A DNA stretch of 64,000 nucleotides, from contig NZ_JSYG01000022.1 of assembly GCF_000784735.1 (NCBI RefSeq), positions 150,415 to 214,414 on the forward strand, in the 5' to 3' direction. The notes beneath the pieces are model-generated. The model worked only from the letters and a program-made list of their open reading frames with translations. It made no database searches and was not told the DNA's origin. Position 1 is the stretch's first letter; each line of letters starts with the position of its first letter. Shown here piece by piece: positions 34,255-42,954 of the stretch. The translations under genes and the position numbers were made by a program. This DNA is from Dickeya undicola. Its GTDB lineage: Bacteria; Pseudomonadota; Gammaproteobacteria; Enterobacterales; Enterobacteriaceae.

Positions 34255-35313
34255 ATGCTCGACATTGATAAAACCAAGCCCGTTCTGGTGACTGGCGCAA
34301 CGGGCTATGTCGCGGGCTGGCTTGTTAAACGCCTGTTGGAAGAAGGCGTCACCGTTCACGCCGCCGTGCGAGATCCGAACGATGTCAGGAAGACTGGACA
34401 TCTGAATGATATGGCGACAGGTCAGCCGGGTACGCTTCGCTTCTTCAAGGCGGACTTGCTTGAGCCGGGGTCGTATGCGCAAGCCATGAAGGGGTGCGGT
34501 ATCGTGTTTCATACCGCATCCCCGTTTAAGCTCGATATTCATAATCCCCAGAAAGAGCTGGTTGATCCGGCACGGCTTGGGACGCGAAACGTGCTGGAAA
34601 CCGTCAACAAGGTTGAGTCAGTCAGGCGTGTTGTGCTGACCAGCAGTTGTGCGGCGATTTACGGCGATAATGCCGATATCGAAAAGACGCCGAATCACAT
34701 TCTGACGGAGGATATCTGGAATACCAGTTCGTCGCTGCAACATGTTCCCTATTCTTATTCAAAGACCGTTGCAGAGCGTGATGCCTGGGATATCGCCACA
34801 AAACAGTTGCGCTGGGATTTGGTTGCCATCAATCCCAGCCTGGTTATCGGTCCGGGAACCAATCCACATGGCACCTCGGAGAGCTTCAATGTGGTGCGGC
34901 AGTTAGGGAACGGGCGAATGAAAGCCGGTATTCCCGATATCGGCTGTGGTGTGGTGGATGTGCGGGATCTGGCCGAGGCGCACCTGCGGGCGGCTTACCT
35001 GCCCGATGCCAAAGGGCGGTTCATCGTTTCCGGGCACAATACTTCGCTTCCTGACATTGCCCGCGCGCTGTTGCCGAAGTATCAGGCGTACCCCATTCCG
35101 CGCCGTATCCTGCCTAAATGGCTGGTCTGGCTGGTTGCTCCGTTAGCTGACAAGAGCACCACGCGTAAGTTCGTGTCTCGCAACGTTGGATATTCATGGC
35201 GGGCGGATAATCAGAAAAGTGTTCGCGAGCTGATGATGGTTTACCGGCCATTACAGATATCGATTCAGGATATGTTTCAGCAGATGATCGATAGCCACCA
35301 GATTACTGAGTAG
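34255..35313 (+). CDS. NAD(P)-dependent epimerase/dihydroflavonol-reductase-like aldehyde reductase
   Basis: 352 residues from ATG 34255, with GAGGA eight bases upstream. Residues about 13-20 carry the dinucleotide-binding TGATGYVAG, and the catalytic YxxxK appears as YSYSKTVAERDAW. VFHTASPFKLDIHNPQKELV and NPSLVIGPGTNPHGTSESFN are typical of the extended short-chain reductases that reduce aldehydes or methylglyoxal. It is followed 28 bp later by an AraC regulator in the same direction, likely co-transcribed. The physiological substrate is not evident. Confidence 0.88.
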   Translation: MLDIDKTKPVLVTGATGYVAGWLVKRLLEEGVTVHAAVRDPNDVRKTGHLNDMATGQPGTLRFFKADLLEPGSYAQAMKGCGIVFHTASPFKLDIHNPQKELVDPARLGTRNVLETVNKVESVRRVVLTSSCAAIYGDNADIEKTPNHILTEDIWNTSSSLQHVPYSYSKTVAERDAWDIATKQLRWDLVAINPSLVIGPGTNPHGTSESFNVVRQLGNGRMKAGIPDIGCGVVDVRDLAEAHLRAAYLPDAKGRFIVSGHNTSLPDIARALLPKYQAYPIPRRILPKWLVWLVAPLADKSTTRKFVSRNVGYSWRADNQKSVRELMMVYRPLQISIQDMFQQMIDSHQITE

Positions 35314-35341
35314 TAGTATCTGCGGTTTGGAGAGAGCAGAG

Positions 35342-36361
35342 ATGAAACGCGCTACGCACTTTTACGTTCAGCCCGGCTGGCGATTACTGATGTGTGATAT
35401 GGGATTCAATCCCGATCACGTGCTGCGTCTGGCCGGTCTTCCGGCGGATTTGTTTGCCCGTAAAGAGGCAAGCATCACCGCCGCACAATATTTTCAGTTG
35501 TGGCAAGCCCTTGAGGATTCCGCTGGGGATGTTGCGTTGCCGTTTCGGGTTGGGCAGGCGATTTCCGTCGAAGCGTTCGATCCTCCGATTTTTGCGAGCC
35601 TGTGCAGCCCCAATCTCAACGTCGCCATGCAACGCCTTTCAGCGTTCAAGAGACTTGTCGGCCCGTTGATCCTGACGGTCGATATCAGCCCTGTGCAGAC
35701 CTCTGTAACACTGGAGTGCTACGGGAACGAGGGCCAGATGCCGAAAAGCCTGGCGCTCGGCGAGCTGGTCTTCATCACGCAACTGGTGAGGCTTGGCACG
35801 CGTCATCGGGTGGTGCCGCGAGAGGTGATTTTACCGGCTATACCGGAGCACCTTGATGACTATGCCGATTATTTCGGGGTATTGCCGCGTAAAGGGGCGG
35901 CGATCCGCGTTGCTTTTTCGAGTCAGGATGGCGTCCGGCCGTTTCTTACCGAGAATGAACCAATGTGGACGTATTTCGAACCCGGCTTACGTAAGCGGCT
36001 GTCGTCGCTGGACACGATGGCGACAATGTGCGACCGCGTTAAGGCGATGCTGCTTGAAGGGTTGCCTGCCGGGGAGTACTCACTCGACGTCGTGGCGAAA
36101 CGTTTGGCGGTGAGTCGGCGCTCGTTACAGCGACAACTGAGTGAAGAATCGACCAGTTTCACCGAGGTTCTGAACCTCACCCGTCAGCAGCTGGCGCAAC
36201 ACTACCTCGGCCACCTTAGTATTTCGCAAGGTGAAATTGCTTTTCTGCTTGGATTTCAGGATGCCAATTCGTTTATCCGCGCCTTCAAGGTGTGGACGGG
36301 CGTGTCTCCGGGGGAGTTTCGGTATCGCGTGGCCGTTGGCGCGGCGAAGAATGCTGGATAA
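35342..36361 (+). CDS. AraC-family regulator with arabinose-binding-like sensor domain
   Basis: 339 residues from ATG 35342. The N-terminal two thirds (FNPDHVLRLAGLPADLFARK, then LFARKEASITAAQYFQLWQA) match the Arabinose_bd domain of OruR/ArgR-type AraC proteins; the C-terminus has the double HTH, with LDVVAKRLAVSRRSLQRQLS and IAFLLGFQDANSFIRAFKVW. It directly follows the reductase gene and ends at a good terminator. Probably regulates that reductase or itself. Confidence 0.9.
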   Translation: MKRATHFYVQPGWRLLMCDMGFNPDHVLRLAGLPADLFARKEASITAAQYFQLWQALEDSAGDVALPFRVGQAISVEAFDPPIFASLCSPNLNVAMQRLSAFKRLVGPLILTVDISPVQTSVTLECYGNEGQMPKSLALGELVFITQLVRLGTRHRVVPREVILPAIPEHLDDYADYFGVLPRKGAAIRVAFSSQDGVRPFLTENEPMWTYFEPGLRKRLSSLDTMATMCDRVKAMLLEGLPAGEYSLDVVAKRLAVSRRSLQRQLSEESTSFTEVLNLTRQQLAQHYLGHLSISQGEIAFLLGFQDANSFIRAFKVWTGVSPGEFRYRVAVGAAKNAG

Positions 36362-36364
36362 CAG

Positions 36365-36392
36365 CCCGGTTGCACCGCGGCAACCGGGTTTA
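36365..36392 (+). terminator. Intrinsic terminator after the AraC gene
   Basis: CCCGGTTGC (36365-36373) pairs with GCAACCGGG (36380-36388) across a six-base loop and is followed by TTTAT. It ends the reductase-AraC unit. Confidence 0.75.
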
Positions 36393-36462
36393 TACCTTGT
36401 CTGACGAGGGCGACGGCGTTATTACACCACGCGTCGCCCCGATGTAGACTGTTCGGTATCGG

Positions 36463-37659
36463 TTATTTTTCAATCAGGCTGGGGATAAGGACGTTTGGAT
36501 TGACATCCTCAGCGTAATCTACCCCGTCAATGTTAAAACCAAACAACCGCAGGAATTCCTCTTTATAACCGGCAAAGTCGGTGACCTGATAAAGATTCTC
36601 AGCCGTTACATTGTGCCAGTGTTGGTTGACGTAAGCCTGAATGTCCGAGGCTAATTCTTTATAGTCGGTACGCAGGCGGCCTTCGTCATCAATAACCGGA
36701 GAGGTGTTGTACAGTGAATCACTGAACAGCCCGTAAATCTGTTCGATACAGCCTTCATGTGTTCCCTTTTCTTTCATCACTTTGAAAAGTAATGACAAGT
36801 ACAGCGGCATGATGGGGATCGCCGAGCTGGCCTGGGTAACGACGGCTTTCAATACGGAGACGTAGGCTTCTCCTCCGATATCCGCTAAGGTTTCGCGGAT
36901 ATTTAATACTTTTTTATCCAGGTCTTTTTTAGCCGCACCGATTGAACCATTCCAGTAAATGGCATGAGTGATGTCAGCGCCAAGATAGGTGAACGCCGTT
37001 GTTTTGGCTCCCTGAGCCAATACACCGGCATCATTGAGCGCATCGATCCACATTTGCCAGTCTTCGCCCCCCATGACCGCAACCGTATTTTCGATCTCTT
37101 CCGGCGTTGCGGCTTCGAGCGCGAACTCTTTCACCAGTTCTTTATCGGTATCAATGCCCGGTAAACGAATGTCGGCACCGATCGGTTTTAACACGGATGA
37201 ATAGACCTGACCGGTTTTCGGGTGGGTACGTCTGGGCGCGGCGAGGCTGTAAATCACCAGGTCGACCTGGCCGAGGTCACGTTTAATGGTGTCGATGGTT
37301 AAGGCTTTTATCTCATCAGAAAACGCATCGCCATTGATGGTTTTGGCATAACGCCCTTTCTCGTGGGCAAACTTTTCAAACGCGGCGGTGTTATACCATC
37401 CAGCGGTTCCTGGTTTACTGTCGCTTCCTGGGCGTTCAAATGCGATGCCAAGGGTGTCTGCATCGGCACCAAACGCGGCGGTGATACGTGCTGCCAGGCC
37501 ATATCCGGTCGAGGCACCGATAACCAGCACTTTTTTGGGGCCATTCGAGACAGGCTTATTGGCGGTAACATAATCGATTTGCTGTTTAACGTTGGCTTCA
37601 CATCCCGCTGGATGGGCAGTAATGCAGATGAAACCTTTAATCCGTGGTTTGATAACCAT
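36463..37659 (-). CDS. fabV: FabV, trans-2-enoyl-ACP/CoA reductase
   Basis: 398 residues from ATG 37659 ([20 protein letters not shown], the standard FabV start). The NADH-binding loop [16 protein letters not shown] and the catalytic Tyr-x8-Lys ([10 protein letters not shown]) are intact. FabV reduces enoyl-ACP in the last step of the fatty acid elongation cycle and is triclosan-insensitive. It is monocistronic on the minus strand. Length is normal. Confidence 0.97.
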   Translation of the reverse strand: MVIKPRIKGFICITAHPAGCEANVKQQIDYVTANKPVSNGPKKVLVIGASTGYGLAARITAAFGADADTLGIAFERPGSDSKPGTAGWYNTAAFEKFAHEKGRYAKTINGDAFSDEIKALTIDTIKRDLGQVDLVIYSLAAPRRTHPKTGQVYSSVLKPIGADIRLPGIDTDKELVKEFALEAATPEEIENTVAVMGGEDWQMWIDALNDAGVLAQGAKTTAFTYLGADITHAIYWNGSIGAAKKDLDKKVLNIRETLADIGGEAYVSVLKAVVTQASSAIPIMPLYLSLLFKVMKEKGTHEGCIEQIYGLFSDSLYNTSPVIDDEGRLRTDYKELASDIQAYVNQHWHNVTAENLYQVTDFAGYKEEFLRLFGFNIDGVDYAEDVNPNVLIPSLIEK

Positions 37660-38163
37660 AGACGTTCTCCTGATTAATGTAGATATTGTCTTATCACTCA
37701 AAAAGAAACCGATAGACGTCATGCTGACAGCATGGCGATAAATAGGGGTTCTTTATTTTTGTAATGAGAATAACGGGTTAATTTATAAATGCTCACTGTG
37801 CGCGGGGCCTTGTCTGTCTTGATGGAGCAGAAACCATCGGCCAGGAATAGGTTACGCGCGTCCGCCAGCGTGGGTCGCATTTTAGAACGCCGCCGCCGTG
37901 ATTGGCTCGTGTATCAACGTCATGTCGAGTTGTTGCATTGCTTTGCATACCAGGGGTTCCCATCGGCGCTCTCAGCGCGTTGAACACGGATAATTGGTCA
38001 CGGAGTTGCTGGATCGTACCGTGCCGTTTCGTTCGATTCAATGCTCGCCGTGCCATCACGAGGCGTGGAGGCGATGCCATCCTTTGCTGTTGTGATTAGA
38101 CAGGGCGGCACGGCAGGCTTAATCTGCTGTAATTTCCCTACGTTTCATGGATAAACGTCATCA
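37660..38163. other. Intergenic stretch, about 500 bp, between fabV and the DUF3750 gene
   Basis: Holds the fabV promoter region near 37680-37780 and GC-rich DNA to its right. Short frames on both strands (for example 37793-38080 minus) show no recognisable protein; possibly an eroded gene. Confidence 0.4.
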
Positions 38164-38937
38164 ATGCACTACCTCAAAGTTGTGGGCTTCGTTTTTCTCG
38201 GCGTGTTGATCCTGTCGCTTGGGCAAAGCCTGATTCAGGCTACCCGGAGCGAAGATCGATTATCAGGGAAAAGCATCTGGGCGTCGCGGCGCGATTCGGC
38301 AGGTGTAGCGCCGGACCCGGCGGCTTTACGCGATACCGCGATCGTACAGGTTTATACCGCGCCCACTTATGGCTGGCGAGGGCTGGTGGCGGTTCACCCC
38401 TGGATCATCGTTAAAAAAGCCGGAGAAGCCCGCTACCAGCGTTACGAGGTGATCGGCTGGGGCAGCGATGATGTAGTCCGCCGTAATTATACCGTCCCCG
38501 ACGGGTTTTGGTTCGGTGCAACGCCGCGGTTGCTGGTTGAGCACCGCGGAGCGAGCGCGGCCGCGATGATCCCGAAAATAGAGGCAGCGATCAAAAGCTA
38601 CCCCTGGCCGCACACCTATCACGCCTGGCCCGGTCCCAACAGTAATACCTTTATGGCGCATATCGGCCGGGAAGTGCCGGAACTGAAGCTGGATTTGCCC
38701 GCCAACGCCATCGGTAAGGATTTTCGGGCGTTAACGCATCCCATCGGGTTGCCGCCCTCGGGCAGAGGTGTACAGGTGTCGCTGTTGGGCGTATTGGGCC
38801 TGACGCTGGGTGTGGAGGAGGGGGTTGAGGTCAACATTCTGGGAGCCAATATCGGGGTGGACTTCAATCCACCTGCGCTACGCTTGCCGTTTATCGGCCG
38901 TCTTGGATATGACAAGACTACAACGCACGAAGGGTGA
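38164..38937 (+). CDS. DUF3750 protein, membrane-anchored
   Basis: 257 residues with one N-terminal hydrophobic segment (VVGFVFLGVLILSLGQSLI) that could be a signal anchor. The body contains the DUF3750 blocks: YTAPTYGWRGLVAVHPWIIV, then YPWPHTYHAWPGPNSNTFMA and IGREVPELKLDLPANAIGKD. The His/Trp/Asn-rich centre (HTYHAWPGPNSNTF) is reminiscent of an NlpC/P60-like or transpeptidase-like active centre, but the family has no established function. Stands alone. Confidence 0.85.
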   Translation: MHYLKVVGFVFLGVLILSLGQSLIQATRSEDRLSGKSIWASRRDSAGVAPDPAALRDTAIVQVYTAPTYGWRGLVAVHPWIIVKKAGEARYQRYEVIGWGSDDVVRRNYTVPDGFWFGATPRLLVEHRGASAAAMIPKIEAAIKSYPWPHTYHAWPGPNSNTFMAHIGREVPELKLDLPANAIGKDFRALTHPIGLPPSGRGVQVSLLGVLGLTLGVEEGVEVNILGANIGVDFNPPALRLPFIGRLGYDKTTTHEG

Positions 38938-39206
38938 CAACTATCTTGACGATTACCGGTCATGCCTGATCCCGAATGTATCCATTGCGCATATGTATCA
39001 GGAGGCTTTTTTAAGGTGGGCTACCGCAGTACCTCGCGCAATAGCGCTCATAAAAAATCACTTTAAATGAATACTTAAGCATTAACTTATAGATCTGGAT
39101 CATCTTTTCCTGCTGACAACGCGATTATGTTGGTCATTCCGCCTCGTCGGACGTGATGTAAATCGGGGTGGAAAATCACAGAGTTCAATCGCCAAAGGGA
39201 GGGAAC

Positions 39207-39632
39207 ATGCTGGATCACTTGAGTATTCCGGTGTCGGATCTGCGTCGTAGTCGGCGGTTTTATGAGCAGGCATTAAAGCCATTAGGGTATGAGCAGGTCA
39301 AAGACATGAAATTCGCCGTTAGCTTCGGCGTGTTGATGGGGTACGGTCAGTCTTCCGATCCTGGCGGTGAGTTCTGGATTTTTCAGGGCGAGGTAACGTC
39401 GCGTCCGCCGGTGCATTTTGCTTTCAGTGCAGAATCCAGAGCGGAGGTGGATGCGTTTTTCGCCGCAGCGGTGGCGGCGGGCGGCGAGGATAACGGCCAG
39501 CCCGGTGTGCGAGCCAAATACCATCCCGATTACTACGCCGCGTTTGTGCGCGACCCAGACGGTTACAACATCGAAGTGCGATTCCCAGCCACCGGTGGTG
39601 ACCAGCAACATGGCGTGTTTACCTCGCATTGA
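39207..39632 (+). CDS. VOC (glyoxalase/bleomycin-resistance) family protein with altered C-terminus
   Basis: 141 residues from ATG 39207, preceded by GGGAGGG. MLDHLSIPVSDLRRSRRFYE and RDPDGYNIEVRFP are the two metal-fold halves of a vicinal-oxygen-chelate protein. The body fits a normal small VOC enzyme, but its last 16 or so residues (after about 39585) read through the antisense strand of a broken quinone oxidoreductase, so the natural C-terminus seems to have been replaced. The protein may still be stable because the core fold is complete. Substrate unknown. Confidence 0.85.
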   Translation: MLDHLSIPVSDLRRSRRFYEQALKPLGYEQVKDMKFAVSFGVLMGYGQSSDPGGEFWIFQGEVTSRPPVHFAFSAESRAEVDAFFAAAVAAGGEDNGQPGVRAKYHPDYYAAFVRDPDGYNIEVRFPATGGDQQHGVFTSH

Positions 39633-39910
39633 TCCCTCCCCGTAGCGATCTCCCCAGCATGTTTTCGAATGCTCCCCAACGCCATAGGCCAAACCGTAGG
39701 CGTATACCCGGTCGATCGAGCCTTTATGGCGAGTCAACCATTCTGCTGCCGGTACTGAGCCAGTTACATACCCGGCTGGCGATTCTGGAAACGTCGCCGT
39801 AAACAGCAACACGGCCTGTGTTTTCACCATCAGCGGCAGATAGGTCGCTACAGTGGCAAGACACATCATAAGCCTTGTCCTGAAGAGGCAACGCAGTACG
39901 AATTATTTTG
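39582..39910 (-). pseudogene. Remnant of a flavodoxin-fold NAD(P)H:quinone oxidoreductase
   Basis: On the minus strand the frame reads SIDRVYAYGLAYGVGEHSKT, then CWGDRYGEGSMRGKHAMLLV and TTGGWESH, the middle of COG2249-type NAD(P)H dehydrogenases. It stops matching at about 39580, where the VOC gene begins in antisense, and its N-terminal part before 39730 is scrambled. No start-to-end protein is possible. Confidence 0.7.
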
Positions 39911-40000
39911 GGCATGAAATCACACTTCTCGCTATAAAAATGAGTTAATTAAAATTTTAATTATTGCTTAATTTGTTTAAGTGATTGTTTTTCATTAAGT

Positions 40001-40080
40001 AATGATGCTGATTTTTCATGATGATATCAGGCTAAATATAAGTTCATTTTTATTGAACTTATATTCAAGTCAGCATCATT
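40001..40080. repeat. Nested inverted repeats upstream of the RraA-like genes
   Basis: An inner 12-bp perfect dyad (AATATAAGTTCA at 40035-40046, TGAACTTATATT at 40054-40065) lies inside an outer 11-bp perfect dyad (AATGATGCTGA at 40001-40011, TCAGCATCATT at 40070-40080). It sits 48 bp before the start of the first aldolase gene and is not followed by a proper T run, so an operator or leader-RNA structure is more likely than a terminator. Confidence 0.7.
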
Positions 40081-40127
40081 GTCGGTATTTATTTTTAAAT
40101 GGATAGTAAATAAAAACAGGAGGGAAT

Positions 40128-40799
40128 ATGGATTCAAATCTCGATCTCTACATAGAAAAATCAACAGGTCTATCAACGCCAGAATTATCAGATGCGTTAG
40201 ATTATTTTTCACTGCCTGGTTCATTACTGGGTATCAAGCATATTGCTGGAAATAAAAGGATCGTCGGGACGGCATGGACGGTAAGATATATAGCTGTTGA
40301 CCCCGATAATATCGGGACGGTTGGCGATTATATCGATGACGTACAATCCGGCGATGTCGTGGTGATTGATAATGCCGGTCGGCTGGATTGTACCGTCTGG
40401 GGAGGGATTTTAAGCCAGGTGGCTGCCAGTAAGAACATAGCCGGTACGGTTATTAATGGTGTAAGCCGAGATACTGATGAAGCGAATCAAAGCCAATATC
40501 CCATTTACGCCTGCGGCCATTATATGAGAACGGGAAAAGATCGTGTCCAGGTTGCGGCAGTGTGTGAGCCTGTTTGTATTAGTGGTGTCACCATTAAAAA
40601 TGGGGATGTCATTATCGCGGATATTGATGGGGTAGTGGTTATTGGTCGTCATCATGTAGAGAAAGTTATTGATCGTGCATTACAGATGCAAGCGATTGAA
40701 AAAAATATTCTTCAGGATGCACTTTCCGGTATGCGTATTTCAGACGCACGTAAAAAACACCATTACCACTTACTGCAACGAAATCCCAATAAACCTTAA
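40128..40799 (+). CDS. RraA-like family protein, HMG/CHA-aldolase type, first copy
   Basis: 223 residues from ATG 40128 (AGGAGGGA upstream). LSTPELSDALDYFSLPGSLL with VDPDNIGTVGDYIDDVQSGD, NGVSRDTDEANQSQYPIYAC and IIADIDGVVVIGRHHVEKVI fit the RraA/4-hydroxy-4-methyl-2-oxoglutarate aldolase family. The Arg-Asp pair (GVSRD), which distinguishes aldolases from the RNase E inhibitor RraA, is present. First gene of an operon with a second RraA-like gene 17 bp later and an MFS transporter. Probably cleaves a 2-oxo acid from an aromatic or sugar-acid pathway; exact substrate unknown. Confidence 0.8.
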   Translation: MDSNLDLYIEKSTGLSTPELSDALDYFSLPGSLLGIKHIAGNKRIVGTAWTVRYIAVDPDNIGTVGDYIDDVQSGDVVVIDNAGRLDCTVWGGILSQVAASKNIAGTVINGVSRDTDEANQSQYPIYACGHYMRTGKDRVQVAAVCEPVCISGVTIKNGDVIIADIDGVVVIGRHHVEKVIDRALQMQAIEKNILQDALSGMRISDARKKHHYHLLQRNPNKP

Positions 40800-40816
40800 T
40801 TAAGGGTTGATTCATA

Positions 40817-41452
40817 ATGAATGACAATACGAGTGAAATACTAACAGCGCTGGGTTCGGCGACCATTTATGAGGCGCAGGGTGCTATCGGAGCCTTGGAT
40901 GCAGGTATTAAGCCATTAGCACGCGGTATGAAAATGGCCGGACCGGCATTCACTGTGGACATGCGACCGGGTGATAATCTGATGATTCACTATGCGCTGT
41001 TACAGGCCAAAAAAGGCGACGTACTGATTATTAACTGCCACGGTTTTATTGAGGCGGGAGTATGGGGAGATGTATTAACGACACAGGCACAGTTTATCGG
41101 TCTGGCTGGTTTGGTCGTTAATGGCGCAGTACGAGACAGCGATGCCATTATTGACGCCGGTTTTCCTGTCTTCTCACGAGGTATATCTATTAAAGGCACC
41201 GGTAAGCACCAGCCTGGAAAAGTGAATGAAGCCATAGTGATAGGGGACTGCATTATTCATCCTGGTGATATGGTTGTTGGCGATTCAGATGGTCTGGTTG
41301 TTATTGATAAAGACTGTGTTGCTGACGTTATTCATCTGGCGAAAGCCAGAGAGGAAAAAGAAAATAATTATAAAGAAAAAATAAGTAATGGAGCGACCAC
41401 TGCAGAGTTGATGGGACTGAGTTCCATATTTCATGATTTAAATTTAGTATGA
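40817..41452 (+). CDS. RraA-like family protein, LigK/GalC-type aldolase, second copy
   Basis: 211 residues. SATIYEAQGAIGALDAGIKP, RPGDNLMIHYALLQAKKGDV, NGAVRDSDAIIDAGFPVFSR and the closing IIHPGDMVVGDSDGLVVIDK are the classic blocks of 4-carboxy-4-hydroxy-2-oxoadipate aldolase. The catalytic GAVRD is intact and GTGKHQPG fits the substrate loop better than in the first copy. It lies between its homologue and the transporter, with 8 bp to the next start. The two proteins may form mixed oligomers. Confidence 0.85.
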   Translation: MNDNTSEILTALGSATIYEAQGAIGALDAGIKPLARGMKMAGPAFTVDMRPGDNLMIHYALLQAKKGDVLIINCHGFIEAGVWGDVLTTQAQFIGLAGLVVNGAVRDSDAIIDAGFPVFSRGISIKGTGKHQPGKVNEAIVIGDCIIHPGDMVVGDSDGLVVIDKDCVADVIHLAKAREEKENNYKEKISNGATTAELMGLSSIFHDLNLV

Positions 41453-41460
41453 GGTAATTT

Positions 41461-42792
41461 ATGAGTCTTAGTGTTGAACAGGTTAATGCGAGGAACAAAC
41501 CAACCCACCACCGGTGGTGGGTTGCGGCACTGTTCTTTCTCATTTATACCGTTGCTGCAGCAGACCGGGCGAATTTAGGCGTAGCGCTACCGTTTATTCG
41601 TAAAGAATTTACCATGACGAATGCGCAAGCTGGTGCGTTAGTGAGCCTTTTCCTGATCGCGTATGCGTTCATCCAGTTACCTTCGGCCTGGTTGATAGCC
41701 CGCTTCGGCGTCAGAAAGGTGTTCACCACCTCGATGGTTCTCACCTCGATAGCGACTGCAATGACGGGGTTGGTCGGCTCGATTTTGCAACTGAAATTAT
41801 GCCGTGTACTGTTGGGGATTGCTGAAGGCCCATTGCCAATAGGTGTTACATCAACAATTAATAACTGGTTTCCTTCTCGTGAAAAAGGCATCGCGTCTGG
41901 GATTTTTCTCTCATCGATCAAACTAGGTCCGGTGATTACGCCAATCCTTGGTTCGATGATCATCACGCACTGGGGCTGGAAGGAAATATTTCTGTTCTTT
42001 GCGCTACCAGGATTATTGTTACCCGTACTGTGGTTTTGTTTTGTGAAAGATAAACCTGCTGAGTCAGGCTTCGTTAATCAGCAGGAACTGGACCTGATTA
42101 ATGAGAAGCAGCGTGGTAATGCTGCGGCTGTGAATAATGAAACCTATAAAAGAATACCTTACCTCGATACCTTCATTCGTGTCAGAAATATCAAAGAAAT
42201 AACAACGGAGAAAGCGATTTATTCATCCTGGAATGTGCTGGGGTGTAGTTTCGGCTATTGCTGCCAATTGGGGATCTCCAGTTTGCTGTTGGCCTGGATC
42301 CCGACTTATCTGCTGACAGAAAAAAATCTGTCGGTGATGGGAATGGGGTTTGTGGCTGCCGCGCCTTGGGTAGGGGCTGTGCTGGGCAACCTGCTAGGTG
42401 GAGTGCTTTCGGATAAGGTGTTGGGCAAACGCAGAAAACCCGGTATGTTGATATCCGCGTTGTCAACATCACTGATGATGCTTTGCCTGGTCGCTGTACC
42501 GGCCAGCCCGGTGATATGTGCAGTGCTGCTTTTTATGACGGGATTACTGTTGAGCATCGGTTTTTCCGCTTATATGGTCTACCCCATGTCTTTTATCGCC
42601 AAAGATAAGTTTCCGGTAGCGAATGCGCTGGTAAATATGGGCGGTCAATTGGGCGGCGCTGCCACACCGTTTATTGGCGGGCTTATTCTTGATTTCTATG
42701 GTTGGAACAGTGTGTTCCTGTTTATGTCGGCGATATCCATCTTCACATTCCTGGTTGTACTGACTATTGACGAACCCATGAAGGTGGCATAA
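41461..42792 (+). CDS. MFS transporter of the anion:cation symporter (ACS) family
   Basis: 443 residues and about twelve transmembrane helices. HRWWVAALFFLIYTVAAADR with ANLGVALPFIRKEF at the N-terminus and GIAEGPLPIGVTSTINNWFP are signatures of ACS carriers for sugar acids and aromatic acids (galactonate, glucarate, phthalate type). Being in an operon with two 2-oxo-acid aldolases, it likely imports the acid they degrade. It ends at a bidirectional terminator shared with the LysR gene. Confidence 0.9.
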   Translation: MSLSVEQVNARNKPTHHRWWVAALFFLIYTVAAADRANLGVALPFIRKEFTMTNAQAGALVSLFLIAYAFIQLPSAWLIARFGVRKVFTTSMVLTSIATAMTGLVGSILQLKLCRVLLGIAEGPLPIGVTSTINNWFPSREKGIASGIFLSSIKLGPVITPILGSMIITHWGWKEIFLFFALPGLLLPVLWFCFVKDKPAESGFVNQQELDLINEKQRGNAAAVNNETYKRIPYLDTFIRVRNIKEITTEKAIYSSWNVLGCSFGYCCQLGISSLLLAWIPTYLLTEKNLSVMGMGFVAAAPWVGAVLGNLLGGVLSDKVLGKRRKPGMLISALSTSLMMLCLVAVPASPVICAVLLFMTGLLLSIGFSAYMVYPMSFIAKDKFPVANALVNMGGQLGGAATPFIGGLILDFYGWNSVFLFMSAISIFTFLVVLTIDEPMKVA

Positions 42793-42920
42793 CCACGATC
42801 TCTGGCAGTTTTTTTCGATGCTCTTCCTGTCTTATTTTTTCAATGCTAACCCGCGTTGACTTTTAAAATAAGAGAGCTAATCGGGAATGGTGTCATGTTG
42901 TTAGTCACCAGTGCAATTCC

Positions 42921-42954
42921 ATAGCCGGTTATGACATTAACCGGCTATTTTTTT
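42921..42954. terminator. Bidirectional terminator between MFS and LysR genes
   Basis: ATAGCCGGTTA (42921-42931) pairs with TAACCGGCTAT (42938-42948), followed by a run of T. It lies between convergent genes and overlaps the LysR stop codon. Confidence 0.85.

Noticed and set aside
37793..38080. A 95-codon minus-strand frame in the fabV-DUF3750 gap
   Set aside because: No family resemblance, Arg/Pro/Ser-rich, no ribosome site; left as unassigned intergenic DNA.
39282..39869. A 195-codon minus-strand frame covering the VOC gene
   Set aside because: Only its first part resembles a quinone oxidoreductase; the rest is antisense of the VOC gene, so it is a broken remnant, not a gene.
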